A stretch of DNA of 64,000 bases, taken from contig NW_003314410.1 of the NCBI RefSeq assembly GCF_000143415.4, forward strand, positions 62,001 through 126,000, written 5' to 3'. The stretch comes from Selaginella moellendorffii (lineage: Eukaryota > Streptophyta > Lycopodiopsida > Selaginellales > Selaginellaceae). The translations under genes and the position numbers were made by a program. The notes beneath the pieces were generated by a model that was not told the origin of the DNA, did not search any database, and saw only the letters and a program-made list of their open reading frames with translations. This document shows positions 51,794 through 63,130 of this stretch, in pieces (positions within the stretch are counted from its first letter, which is position 1; each line of letters opens with the position of its first letter).

Positions 51794-52527
51794 CAACAAA
51801 AAAAGAAAGACTGAGATCCATATATATGCAAGTTTTTCCCATTTTGGAACTGTGTACTTAATTATCTTATATGATTAATTTAGAAATATTGAGATAATAA
51901 ACATCTAGATAGTAATTAAAATAAAATTCACAAATGAATTATATTACACACACCTACTTTTCCAATCAATGTATGAAACGTAAAAGTTATGTTAATTAGT
52001 GAATATTATACTTGTTTCATCTCCGCTTGTCACCTTTGCGATTGCATCATTGATTTCGATTTTAAGCCACTACAAGGGTGTGGAGCGTAGCATCCATTCA
52101 GTGAGACTTGTTACACGGCCACCACTTTCTTGCATCCAATACCTGTTTGGCAATGCAAAGTTTTTTACAGCAGTGAATACTCAGCTTTCATCAGGCTCAT
52201 ACTGTCCGTCCCAGGAGGCCGAGAAAGGCTGGAGAGCTTAACACGAAGTTAGACAAAAGCTGAACTCGTGCTCTGGTGAGGGAGATCGGGTGTCTAACTG
52301 GTAATACCTACAATGAGACACAGTTAACAGTTTTTTGTTACAGGCAGGGACAGACAAAATAGCGAGGTAAAAAACGGTCAGCTCAATCCGCACCGTTTAA
52401 GTTGTCTGTGATCGTTGAACAGATATTTATTTTTCTCGACGCTCTCTCGATCCTCGCTACCTAGGTTTTGTGTTCTGCGCGAGTGCTTGACGAAGAATGC
52501 GAGCTACTGCTACTGCTGAACGGGTAA
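51794..52527. other. AT-rich intergenic segment
   Basis: About 230 bp after the gap (51794-52020) are strongly AT-rich (aattaaaataaaattcac and similar), unlike the rest of the window. The remaining 500 bp lead to the RAD21 ATG. No gene seen. The abrupt composition change at the gap could reflect a transposon remnant or a contig join. Confidence 0.45.
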
Positions 52528-54625
52528 ATGCAATCTCTGCCAAGGAAGGGGCCGCTGGGAACGGCTTGGCGCGCGGCTCATGTGGAGCGCCGGCTTGCCA
52601 GGAGCGAGATAAGCGCGGCAGACATCGCTACAACTGTTGGTAAGTCTTATCTTCCGTCATGTTTGCGCTCAAAGTCGTGGTTTTTGCGCACTCGAGCTCA
52701 AAGGCGTGGGGTTTTGGCAGATGAAATCCTTCGCTTCCCCGACGTGCCACTGTCTTTGAGAGTGTCCGCTTATCTGTTGCTGGGCGTGGCACGCATTTAC
52801 TCTAGGAAGGTTGTCTACCTCCTGGCAGTCTCCAACGAGACCTGGGAGAAGGTCAAAAGGCTGAGCATCAAAGCTAGCGAGGCTTCTCTACTGGAAACTG
52901 AGCGCCTTTGTGTGGGCTATGCTGGAAACTTGGCTGACTTGCTCGATCCTTTTCGGGAAGAAGAGGTTGTAAACGCAGTACACAGGTACGGGAATATGAT
53001 TGGCAATGTTGCACTGTTAACTTTCTGTCAGCGTTTGTGCAGCAATGTCGATTTGCACGTTGCACTGGCAGAGCACATTACTTTGCAGCCAAACGTAGAT
53101 CATTTTGGATCTTACAACACGGAGCTAGATGGTGAGAACTGGCTTTTTGTCTAGTCGTTTCTAACTTTTTACTTTACAGAAAGATTTCCTGATGGTGATT
53201 TGCCATTCGGCTTCGAAGTTGAGGAAGTCATCTCGCAATGGTATGGTGTGATTCCTTTCTTCAACGAGAGTAACGTACCCTGTACTGCAGCCAAGAGAAA
53301 GAAAACTTGGATGAATGGTCCGGCATTGTGGACGATGGAGTATTTCAGCCGCAAACACCAACAAATGACGTCTTGGCAGACCATAGGGAGCGAGCACCTT
53401 ACAACCTTCTACGTCCAACGGCAATGCGGTCCTTGGCTTCGATCGTTGATGAGATAGCTGATCAGCAAATGCCAGGTGCTCCTTTTCAGACTGTGATAGA
53501 GAGGGAGAAGGCCATTCGCGCGCAAGACTGCGGCTATTTTTCCGAAAAAGAATCAGGTGAGCTACTCTAAGTGTAAAGGCTCGTGACTGTCTTTTATCAC
53601 AGAGTTGGCCTTCGCTCCAAGGACACCTCAGAAACCATGCACTGAGATACGCAGCAACGTCAGGACAAGTAACAAGCGGAAGCGGCTTGCGTTTGATATG
53701 TCGACCATGCTATCGAACGAGTAAGCCGAGTATCACAAATTCGTTTACAACTCTGACTCCCGGGTTTTGGTAGGCTGCTACAGAACCAGCTCCGTAGCAC
53801 AAAAGACCTGCTAAGGCCTCGTAAAAGAGCCGATTGCTGTTATCGACGAATGCTTCTTATGCAAAACATGACTGCTAGGGACCAGAGGTTGCTTCAGCTG
53901 CTAACTGGTAGCCGGCTGCCAGCGAGCAACTATCAACTGAGGACTTACGGTGTTTTGGAACGCGAAACAGAGAGAGGTATTAAGCTTACCTTCCAAGTTC
54001 ATAAGAACTAATTTTTAACAAACTTTTAGAGATCGCCGCCACGAAAAAGCTTGCTGGAGATAATCTGAACGGGGAAGACAATTTGAACGCTTCTATAAAC
54101 CCAGCTGTCGACTCTGTAGCTGATTTACCCGTAAGCTGCGTGATTTTGTTTCATTTTTTTATGAACTCGGTTTTTTTTCTGCAGGACTTTGATTGCCATT
54201 TTGAAGGTGATGATACTTTTTGCACTTTCCACTTCACCATTTCGCTGATCTCCTTACAGAACTTGTAGACGGCCGTGACTCCCAGGCTCCAGACAGTGAT
54301 GTATGCTCCGGACGGACGAGGTCAGTGCTTATCAAGTGGTAAATATATTCTCAATGATGTTTCATGTGACCAGGGCAGTAGCACTTATGTTGGAGAGGCG
54401 CAGCAAACAGGCTTCGAACGCGAGTTTGTCGCTGGAACAAATTCTGACGGGAAAAACTAGAAGAGTTGCAGCTTGCATGTTTTATGACATTCTGGTAACC
54501 TTGTGTATTTTCTATTCGCGACTTGTTTCTGACAGCGTGTGGAACAGGTCCTCGGGTCCAAACAGTCTCTCTTAGTGAAGCAAGCGGTTCCATTCGGTGA
54601 CATAATAGTTAGTGCATCCATGTGA
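52528..54625 (+). CDS. Divergent RAD21/SCC1-type kleisin (cohesin subunit)
   Basis: Eleven exons (52528-52639, 52721-53131, 53180-53240, 53291-53556, 53603-53720, 53774-53976, 54030-54130, 54185-54206, 54260-54320, 54374-54494, 54548-54625) give 517 aa, phases consistent. N-terminal kleisin motif: RKGPLGTAWRAAHVERRL, then VDEILRFPDVPLSLRVSAYLLLG and VARIYSRKVVYLL. C-terminal winged helix: RRVAACMFYDILVLGSKQSL followed by LVKQAVPFGDIIVS. Kleisins close the SMC1-SMC3 ring. It is shorter than typical plant SYN/RAD21 proteins and starts MQSLPRKG, lacking the usual MFYS-type first residues; an in-frame TAA directly precedes the ATG. An upstream coding exon is possible but I could not find one. RAD21 versus REC8 assignment leans to RAD21. 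Confidence 0.83.
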
Positions 54626-54886
54626 TTTTTTTTATCACTGCCCTGGTAAGTGATTTTCTCCTGGATGCGTGAATGACTGTAGTATGCTCAACGAAAATTT
54701 AACAAGCTTGATTTCTCGCCTTTCTGATGTTCGAGCATTATGATCTTCAAGGTATTGCTTGCCTCGTCGTATCTGCATTTATACCAGTGTTTTTTTTTTT
54801 TTTTTTTTTTGTTCGTTTGTTTGGTTTTTAGATATTTTGTTTCAGGAATAGAGAGCTCCGGGTGCTACTTTATATTTATACTGTCA

Positions 54887-56208
54887 ATGGTGCTTCTTCC
54901 TCAACGAGCTCGGGTCTCACGGCGAGTAAAGTACGTATCCATTGGTTTTCTTTGTAACTGATTTTCTTTGGCACGTAGGACACCACTTGGCGCCTGCGTG
55001 TGTAGAGCACACCCTAAATACGAAGAAAAGATGATCCGAGCGCCGTTTCCAGGAGGATTGGGCAGCACGTTTTGTTCAGTTATTTGTTTTGGCAAATGCG
55101 CGGCGGGGAGACACACGAGCCTCTGCCAAGCATACCAAGTAAGTTTGCTCTTGTCCTTCTGTTGGTTTTTTATGATTTTTTGGTGATCGCGCAGAATACA
55201 TTCACCCCAACGGAGAGAGTGAAGCAGAGAATCCAGCACGGCTTTGAAAAATTCAAGCAGGAGACTTTCTTGTACGCCAGACAAATCTGAATCCCTGGAC
55301 GGTTTCAATGCCAACTTCCGAATTTGTGCTGTGGACAGGAGGCAACCAAAGCTGTTTCGCGAAGTAGCGGTGAAGCAGACTCCAAAGGTAAGCGCTGTCT
55401 GGTCTTAAGAACGCTCGAAACGGCTCATCTCTTATATTTCTTGTGCAGTTCATGGTCATTGCCTGCTCCGACTCGAGAGTATGTCCCACGACAGTTCTTG
55501 GATTCCGGCCAGGCGAAGCATTTGTCGTCCGCAACATTGCTAACATGGTTCCTCCACCAGAGCAGGTACTCTGTAATTTTCTTGGTTTGGATTCCAAAGC
55601 ATGGTTGTGAAAATCCGGGCAGGCTATGATCTATCCCGGCACTAGTGCAGCTATTGAATACGCCGTCATGGTTCTCAAGGTAACCATTTTCCGGCAAATA
55701 CAAGCTTTGCCAAACCGTCCATAGGTGGAGAGTATAATGGTGATCGGGCACAGCAGGTGTGGTGGCATCCTTGCTCTCATGACTCAGAAGGAAAATGTGA
55801 AACGGAGGTACTTACACACTCTCTCGCTTTGCTTGTTTCTCTCCTTTTCTGGCACTTCTGACGTGATTTTCTAGTCAGTGTTTTTGTTGAAGACTGGATC
55901 CAGATTGGGCTTGCGGCTCGTACCGCGGCTCTCAAGGCAGCAGCTGACAAGGACCTGGAACAGCAGTGCACAATGTGCGAAAAGGTTTGCTCTGCGACCG
56001 CTGCTCTTTCCCCGTTCGTCTGACGATTTCGTGCCAGGAGTCTATCAACTTATCGCTGTCAAACCTCTTGGCTTTTCCCTTCGTGCACGACGCAGTCATG
56101 AATGGCAACCTCACGCTCCATGGTGGCTACTACAACTTTGTGGAGGGCTCGTTCGAGTACTGGCTGTATGGGGCGGATGGGAAGACAGGTGCTCATTCCC
56201 GATTCTAA
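54887..56208 (+). CDS. Beta-type carbonic anhydrase
   Basis: Nine exons (54887-54930, 54979-55138, 55195-55271, 55339-55387, 55449-55565, 55623-55679, 55725-55807, 55879-55984, 56038-56208), 287 aa. Zinc-site motifs: [19 protein letters not shown] (Cys and Asp-Arg dyad), [11 protein letters not shown], and [14 protein letters not shown] (His and Cys). The C-terminus [20 protein letters not shown] is standard. The first about 70 residues ([15 protein letters not shown], Cys-rich after that) could be an organelle transit peptide. The enzyme interconverts CO2 and bicarbonate. The acceptor at 55878 is chosen over the nearby one at 55874 to restore [12 protein letters not shown]. Same strand as RAD21, 261 bp downstream. 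Confidence 0.93.
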
Positions 56209-56443
56209 TCAGCAAGGTATGTCACTAGTTTCATCGGTTTCTTTCTTAAGATGCTGTTGCGTTTGTGGAAGCTAAGGCGGTCGATCAAGCACTTGTAAGG
56301 GAGGAACGAGTTTACAGCACAAGGTTTTGTGATCGCATTGGCAAATTCATCTTATCCTGCTCAATATATTCTTTTTTAGCTCTTTTGGTAAATAAAAGCA
56401 TACTTAAAGCTTGACTATAAAGTTGAAGGGTTGCCCTAAAAAG

Positions 56444-57211
56444 ATGGTAGTGGAGGAGCCGGATGTTGTGATCCACGCTTCGCGCTGGTGTTGCCTCAGA
56501 GATCTTGCGTCTAGGGCTCAGAGGGTATACCAGGTTGAGCCTTTTGTACCAGGAAGATCTCCCGAGGAAGCGACAGTCGACTGGAGCGGTCTTTTTCCAG
56601 GTAGCGAGTTGAAAAGCACTAATCCGCCTCGAGGCGGTGATCTCCAGCCTCTGTTTGACTTCGATGAGCAAGGTATGCCCATAGCCACAGTAAACAAAGA
56701 AGCGAAACGGTGCTCTGGTTGCTGGGAGCAAGCGTTAAACCTTTGCTCCCAGGCCATGACCAAGCTTGGCACCACAGCACACCAGTTTTCTCTCCAGGAG
56801 CGCCAACAGCCAGCCTTGTCCTTGATCCATAAGGCACTGGAGCTTTTCAGGCATAAGCAGCAGGACAAGAATTTATTCCAAGTTTATGTTCTAGGTAATA
56901 GTTTGAGGAAAGTGGGCTTGATTACTCGACCCAGCGAGGAGGTGGTGTTGGAGCTCTTGAATCGACACCCAGTGGTAACGAGCTTGAGATGCGAGCAACT
57001 TGAAAAAGATGATGCCTTTGTGGATGACGGCGGTGGCAAGGCGTGGTATTGTAGCACGTACAACATGTACTGGATTGGGCAGTGTGTGGTGCTCCTGGGG
57101 TTTACTCCCACTAGATGGATTGTGTTCCACCCTAAGCACGGGATTTTCACGGTGCAAAGAGAGCAGTATACTGGCGTCGCAGAGTTCGTCTTAGTGCCCC
57201 TTTTCTCGTAA
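56444..57211 (+). CDS. Unrecognised protein, 255 aa
   Basis: Open frame from ATG 56444 (MVVEEPDVVIHASRWCCLRD) to TAA 57209-57211 without introns. It has a WCCLRDLASRAQRVYQVEPF segment, a Pro/Gly-rich middle, CSGCWEQALNLCSQ, a helical region (QQPALSLIHKALELFRHKQQ) and a hydrophobic C-terminal part rich in aromatic residues (YNMYWIGQCVVLLGFTPTRW, IVFHPKHGIFTVQREQY). No signal peptide or clear TM segment, and no family recognised. Codon use is ordinary for the window, and no frameshift is visible. It could be a lineage-specific gene. Confidence 0.55.
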   Translation: MVVEEPDVVIHASRWCCLRDLASRAQRVYQVEPFVPGRSPEEATVDWSGLFPGSELKSTNPPRGGDLQPLFDFDEQGMPIATVNKEAKRCSGCWEQALNLCSQAMTKLGTTAHQFSLQERQQPALSLIHKALELFRHKQQDKNLFQVYVLGNSLRKVGLITRPSEEVVLELLNRHPVVTSLRCEQLEKDDAFVDDGGGKAWYCSTYNMYWIGQCVVLLGFTPTRWIVFHPKHGIFTVQREQYTGVAEFVLVPLFS

Positions 57212-58571
57212 TTTATTAGCAATCTTCTGTAATTTCTTTTTATTTCAAGAAAGGGAATAGGTGTCCCAGATCTTGCAAAAGTAGCTCACGTCCTGATGTA
57301 AACGTTGGTCTTGTCTTACAAGAGCTTGATCGCGTTTGTCTATATGAAACTTCCACAACAAAAAAACAAGCTTTTTGGCATGAAATTGTCAGACGAATGG
57401 GAAAAGCAGTTCCCAGCTGACTAAGGAAACGCATCCATGCATGTCCTGGTTGTTTAGTCGGCTTGGGTTTGCAGCCCTATCAAATCCCTGCGAGCTCGTT
57501 AAAAGGTTTTGCTTCTTCTGGATTCTTACAGCCATACGTCATATATCACTGTTGAGATGCCATTCTTACGAACGAGAGAAAAGAATGACGTGACTCACTC
57601 GAGAAATGCTTCTGTCACCGGTGGTGATCGTCCCAAGTGACAAATGTTCCCCAAAGCGTCTTACTGCTTGAAGGATGTTCCCTCCTTAGAAGAAGGTAAC
57701 GAAGAAGAAGAATCCTCATCAATCAACCAAGTCGAAAAAATGAATGTTACCAATACTCGTAAAAGGCGCAGGAACGAGCAAACACCAGGTTGCCTCGGCA
57801 GCGAAAGACGTGTTCTATGGTCGTGACAAAACAAATCCCGCTAGAAAATATGCAAGTGAAAACTTACATGCAAAGCCATGTTTACCTCTTGGAAACTTCT
57901 GATGGCGATTGAGTCAAGAGCTTCGGGAGGCTGCTGGCCGCAACAAAGAGATAGCTAGCCATCCAAGTCCCCGGACCTAGGCGGAAAACGCAAGGATCAT
58001 CCATCACCACAGTCTATACGCTATCATCCACAAGACAAACCGTGGTTAAGAGTGCTTGGTTCACATGATCAGTGAGACCAGATGGAGCATTGTGTACGAG
58101 AGGATGAATGGAAAGACGATAATACGAAGCCGTGACGCGGCCGCGCACAACTCTGTCACACAGAGGAAATAAAAATCAAACAATCACACGATCAAAAGAA
58201 CAAAAGGAAATGCGGCCTCCAGAATCTAGCCGGCTTGACGTGGGTTTGGAGCGCTGGAGGAGGCGTAGGGAATCGAGGGCTTCACAATCTCCATCTCCTG
58301 TCGCTCCCTGGAGCTGTGATTCTCCTCGCGGAGAGTGCTGCTCTCCTGACGGTCGGCGTACAGTTTTCTGTCAATCACGCATTGATTTTTTTCTGACATA
58401 AGAGAATGTGCGATAAGCACGTTCTTCTCATGGGATCTTCGCGAAGAAACGTCTCGTGTGGGATTGGGATGATCTAAGTTTGTGAGTGTATACCGAAAGT
58501 TTTTGTGGTGTTCTTTCTCCCTCTCTTGAGTGTTTTTGTGGTTTTTGTGGATTTCATCTTTGGTTGCAAAG
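57212..58571. other. Intergenic region upstream of the BAHD gene
   Basis: 1.36 kb with no supported gene. A short frame at 57644-57826 (Glu/Asn-rich, 60 aa) has no recognisable features. The last 150 bp (58430-58571), T/G-rich, probably contain promoter and leader of the acyltransferase. Confidence 0.45.
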
Positions 58572-59996
58572 ATGGTTGTGCGCGTAGAGTCCGTGTCCAC
58601 GATCGTTCCAGCGGTCCCAACACCGCAGCCCTGCACTCTCTGGCTTTGCAACTTCCAAATCCAGGTCCTGGGCGATAACTACATCAAGCAAGTTTACTAC
58701 TACCCAGCTGCTCTGGATCACGTAAGCTCTTTCGATTCGCTGGTGGCGAGCTTGAAGGACTCGCTCTCCCGGATCCTCGTCCCGTACTATCCTCTAGCCG
58801 GGAGGCCCAGGATCGCCGGCCTCGACCGCCCCATCCTCGAGTGCAACGACCGCGGCATCGAGTTCGTGGTGGCCTTCGCCGATGCGAGCTTCGGCGACTG
58901 GGGCAATTCCATGAAGCAGTGCTCCATCGAGCAGGAGCTCAACCCGGCCCAGACCGCGATCACCGATCCGGAGAACTTCCCTCAGCTCAAAGTTCAGGTA
59001 AATCGTTTGACCGGCTTTGATCGGCTTTGACTACTCTCCCAGGTGACCAAGTTCCGGTGTGGCGGGATAGCTCTGGGCCTCGTCACCAGCCACACCCTCC
59101 TGGACGGCTCCTCGTTCTTCCCCTTCCTCAAGGCCTGGTCGGAGCTCCACCGGGGATTCCCACCGCCGAATCCACCGCCCAGCTTCGACTCCAGCCTCCT
59201 CAAGGCGCGGGATCCGCCCTGCGTCACCGTGCCGGTCCGGGACTTCGTTGCTGTGACCCCCGCCATCGCCGAGGAGATGGACAAGGCCGCCCAGGACTTC
59301 AAGCCCAGTTACCACGTCCGGGCATTCCACATGAACGAGCAGCAGCTCGCGGAGCTCAAGCACGAGATCGCGTCTGGCCCGTTCGCCTACGGCAGCAGCC
59401 CAACCTCCTTCGAGGCCGTCTCGGGTCTCGTCTGGAAGTGCATCACCGAGGCCCGTGACTTCGACGACTCGGTGACCAACACTTACATCTACGCGGTGTC
59501 CACCAAGGTGGGCAGAAACCGGTGGCAGCCACCGATGCCGAGCGAGTACTGCGGCACCTCCTCCTTCACGCTCTGCCTGCCGTGCGCCGTGGGCGATCTC
59601 AAGACCAAGCACGTCTCCCACGCCGCGCGGCTCTTCCACGAGGATGTCCGCAACGTAGGCCAGGAGAGGATCCAGTCTACCATCGACTGGATGGAGGAGA
59701 CGCTGCGCAAGGGCCATGATATCGGGCTCAACGTCTCCCCACCCAGCACCGGGATGGGGATCTTCAGCATCAGCTTGCACTCGTTCCCGGTGTACGAGTT
59801 TGAGTTTGGGTGGGGGCGGCCGGCCCACTTCTCGATGGTGCTGGAGTCGTGGTATGGCAACGGGGTGATGGTGCTACTTCCCACGCCTCAGGGCGGGATG
59901 CGAGAGCGCCGGATTGTGGTGATGCTGCTCGAGGAGCAGATGAAGAGGCTGCTGCAAAGCGAGCTCTTTGCGAGGTTTACAACCCTGGACTGCTAG
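58572..59996 (+). CDS. BAHD acyltransferase (HCT-like)
   Basis: Two exons (58572-58997, 59043-59996), 459 aa. The catalytic HxxxD motif is SHTLLDG, inside GLVTSHTLLDGSSFFPFLKAW; the C-terminal structural motif is EFGWG (family consensus DFGWG). Other family features are VYYYPAALD, LVPYYPLAGR, YGSSPTSFEAVSGLVWKCI and VMVLLPTPQGG. The single intron lies between the two halves of the enzyme. BAHD enzymes transfer acyl groups from CoA thioesters to alcohols or amines in phenylpropanoid and wax pathways in the cytosol; acceptor is not predictable here. Confidence 0.93.
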
Positions 59997-60234
59997 TTCC
60001 TCTCCGCACAGGAGCTTCAAATAAGATTGGCGAATGGTCCCCTTGACTCCATGGTATGGGCCCTGTTTCTGTGGTTTTCATCACGCAAGCTTTCGATAGA
60101 AATCAATGCACGAAGGCTACTTTTGTTTTTGGAGGTGCTGCTCTTCATGCTGTAGGAGAGTAAATTAGTTTGTTCCACGCAGATTGATTTCTCGCGGTCT
60201 TTGGATCTAGTGCTCCACTCTCATCTCCTACAAC

Positions 60235-60600
60235 ATGAAAATCCAATGCCATAAAAGAAAGGCTAGAGGGGATCAAGAATTTGTGTTGAAACTCTCACAC
60301 CAGGTTCGCTCTTTCTTTTCGATTGCAACGCAAAAAGGAGCCAGTGACACTGCAAAACAACGAACTCTCAACGCGAACTCACTGATGTGGACAACGCTGT
60401 GCGAATATGAACAATCAACAATACTTAGGTTTAGGTTATCGTGTCTTTCGATTTGTTCTAATTTCTTGTCATGAAGAAGCCAAGTGACATGCTGGTGTTG
60501 CTCAACGACGATACGAACTGAAAAACGCCATGTCACAGCGTGTGCCATACTTGGTTGGCAACGTTTTGGAGAGATTGTGATCAAAGGAACCTGCCCAGCC
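60235..60600 (-). repeat. Inverted copy of the 62-63.7 kb repeat unit
   Basis: Its reverse complement matches unit C (about 63210-63600): caatctctccaaaacgttg, ggcacacgctgtgac, ggcttcttcatgacaagaaa, gttgtccacatc, gcgttgagagtt, cccttttgcgttgcaat and gagagtttcaacac appear in the same order. It lies between the BAHD gene and the stop-interrupted frame. Confidence 0.85.
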
Positions 60601-60786
60601 TTCTGGTAGCACACCACATGGCCATTTATCTTTGCAGAATTACCTCATTATAGTGGAGTCAATCAAAAACTCCTGGCTAATGGTCTTTATTCATGCCTTT
60701 GACCATTAACATTTTTCAGGATGGAAATTTTTCAGTATGCAAGAGGTGTAGAAGGCAGAGTAAACCACTGGAAGTGTACCTGAGCT

Positions 60787-61323
60787 ATGAAGAACCGGAG
60801 GCTAGCCGTGTTGCAGCCAGCGAGCGATCCTGGCAAACTGGCGTCGAGTGTTTGGAAGAAGCTGATGCGTCTTAACAGCAAGCCTCTCCCTTTCACAGAG
60901 ACGAGGTAGGGGACTACAAAACTCGCGTTTGCGTCTCGGCTCCAAGGTGGCCACGTCCCCGAGTTGATCCAGGAAAAGGTTGTGAGTTTTGTGGAGAGAT
61001 ACAACCAGCAGTACACCAAGGAGACCGAGACTGCCCGTGATACTGCAACTTCAAAGCGAAAGGACGCAATGCTCAGGCACGAGCTCGAGTACTTGAGAAG
61101 CGGAAATGAGCTGGAGCTGTTGAGTCTACTCCCGAATGCCAGGGACGAAGAAGAACCCTCAGACAGAGCCAGAGGCACGACTGGACGAAGGCTGGACAAA
61201 AGGCTGGATGAAAATACTCAGGCACAAGCGATTGGACTGGAAGAAATTCCTCGGCCCTGGAAGAGGACACGAAGCTGCTCGTGCTCACGCCAGAAGGGAC
61301 CGGCTTGGAAGTTCTGGAAGTGA
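60787..61323 (+). pseudogene. ORF broken by a single in-frame TAG, unknown family
   Basis: From ATG 60787 (MKNRRLAVLQPASDPGKLAS) the frame stops at TAG 60907-60909, after RLNSKPLPFTETR, and resumes without shift as GTTKLAFASRLQGGHVPELI, then EKVVSFVERYNQQYTKETET and a charged tail ending at TGA 61321-61323 (178 codons in total). Continuity on both sides suggests one protein hit by a nonsense mutation, stop read-through, or a small unrecognised intron beginning GTAGGGG at the stop. No family recognised. Confidence 0.5.
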
Positions 61324-61820
61324 CGAGCCCGAGGTCTTCAAGCTCGGACAAACTCTTGAGTAACTGCTACAGCTTCCACAAGCTCGTCTCTGGGAATGTT
61401 TTTTGACATAACTACTGGACAAATTTTTGCAACTTTGTATATGTATTCATTTCTTTTCAAGGAAACTACTTGTGTAGATCGTCTCGTTTTGCCACTGCCA
61501 AAGCGTAACTTCCATCTACCCATCGTTAGCTGGCTCTGGAACGTTACCGTTGCAATCTCATGGCGTTCCAAAAACAAAAGGATGTTAGGGAAACCATAAA
61601 GAAAACTAAAGCCTCTCTCCTGGCGTTGTCCAGTTCTTTGAACAAACATTTTGGTTAGAACAAATAGCTCACGGACCTCTTAAACTTCGCATTTCGTTGA
61701 ACAGAAAACATCCTAGTTAGACAAACCAATATATGAGTTGATTCAGGCGTCTTTTCTTGTAAATTCACGCTATGCACATTCCTTTGCCTTTGGAGTTTTC
61801 ATGGTCGTCGTTTTCATTGT

Positions 61821-62505
61821 GGATTGAAGTTCTGGCCCAACGTTGTTTCTCGCAGGCTTGCATTGAGCGCAGCAACAATTAAATCTCTCCAATCTCGTAG
61901 CATTTTTCTTCTTGGACATAGTCTTAACATCACGTCACTTGTTTTTTTTCATGACAAGAGATTAGAACAAATTTAAACACACGCAAACCTTGAAGCTAAG
62001 TATCATCAACTTTTAATCATCGTTAGTTTTGTTCGTATTCACAAATTTCCCTTCGCGTTGAGAGTTGCTTGGACTGTTGCTTTGCACTTAGCTTGTTTGA
62101 GTTGTTTGATTGAGCATATCATCTTAGCTTGACTGTGTGGCTCCCTTTTGCGTTGAGCATAGCATCTTCTTGACCCCGTCGTCGGCACTCTCAATTGAAA
62201 AGAAAGAGCAAACCTGAATTCTTCAAACGTTGAGAGTTTCAACACGAGTTCTTGAATGCCTCTAGCCTTTATTTTATCGTTGATAATTCTAGAGCATACC
62301 TCTTGGCTCGTTGCAAGCAGCTTCGCTTTCTTGTCTCCAGCAAGTCTCTCTTGTTTCGTTGTCTTACTCTCTTGTTTCGTTGCCTTACACAAAGAAAAAT
62401 AAATAAACTTACCTTTGCGAAGTGGAGGGGCTGGTCAAGGATCAACGACGGATCATGATCGTTGTTTTCATTGAGGTTTGACCATTGTCATGTATGTCTT
62501 CAGCT
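61821..62505 (-). repeat. Tandem repeat unit A
   Basis: Begins ggattgaagttctg, then caacgttgtttctc, cttgcattgagcgcagcaac, ctctccaatct-gtagcattttt, catgacaag-gattag, gcttgtttgagttgtttg, gagagtttcaacacga, cagcttcgctttcttg and gatcatgat near the end. Orientation is given as minus because the minus strand carries a GT-donor-like site and the shared peptide frame. Confidence 0.85.
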
Positions 62506-63130
62506 GGATTGAAGTTCTGAAGATTGCAGGTGCCTAACGTTGTTTCTCAGCTCGCAGGTCTTGCGTTGAGCGCACCAACAACATAACTCGAAGCACTGAC
62601 AATCTCTCCAAAACGTTGATACAAAATCCTTGCGTTGAGCGCAGTAACAACATAACTAGGAGCACTGACAATCTCTCCAAAACGTTGATACAAAATCTCT
62701 CCAATCTAGTAGCATTTTTCTTCCTGGCACACGTCTTATCGTCATTGAGCTGTCACTTGGCTTCTTCATGACAAGAAATTAGAACAAATCCCCGTTGTTT
62801 TGCACTTTGCTTGTTTGAGTTGTTTGAGCACATCATCTTAGCACGGGCTCCCTTTTGTGTTGCAATTGAAAAGAAAGAGGGAACCTGGTGTCTTCAAATG
62901 TTGAGAGTTTCAACACGAATTCTTGATCGCCTCCTTTCTTTTATCGTTTATCATACCTCTTAGCAGCTTCGCTTTCTTGTCCCTGGCAAATCTGTGTCTT
63001 ACTCGCTTATTGCTAACGCAAAGAAAAGCCCTTACCTTGAGAGGTGGAGAGGTGCGGCAGTTGACCGGTCCGGCCAAGGATCAGTGACGGATCATGATTG
63101 TTGTTGTCATTGTTATGTACGTCTTCAGCT
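62506..63130 (-). repeat. Tandem repeat unit B, with an internal 69-bp duplication
   Basis: Same landmarks in the same order as unit A. Additionally ttgcgttgagcgca through acgttgatacaaaatc occurs twice in a row (62561-62628 and 62629-62697). Confidence 0.88.

Noticed and set aside
52497-52530. Upstream ATG at about 52498 as the RAD21 start
   Set aside because: Its frame does not join the conserved RKGPLG segment, and the RAD21 frame has a TAA immediately before ATG 52528.
59031-59828. Antisense frame opposite the BAHD acyltransferase
   Set aside because: Shadow of a GC-rich coding exon; the sense strand has the HTLLDG and EFGWG motifs.
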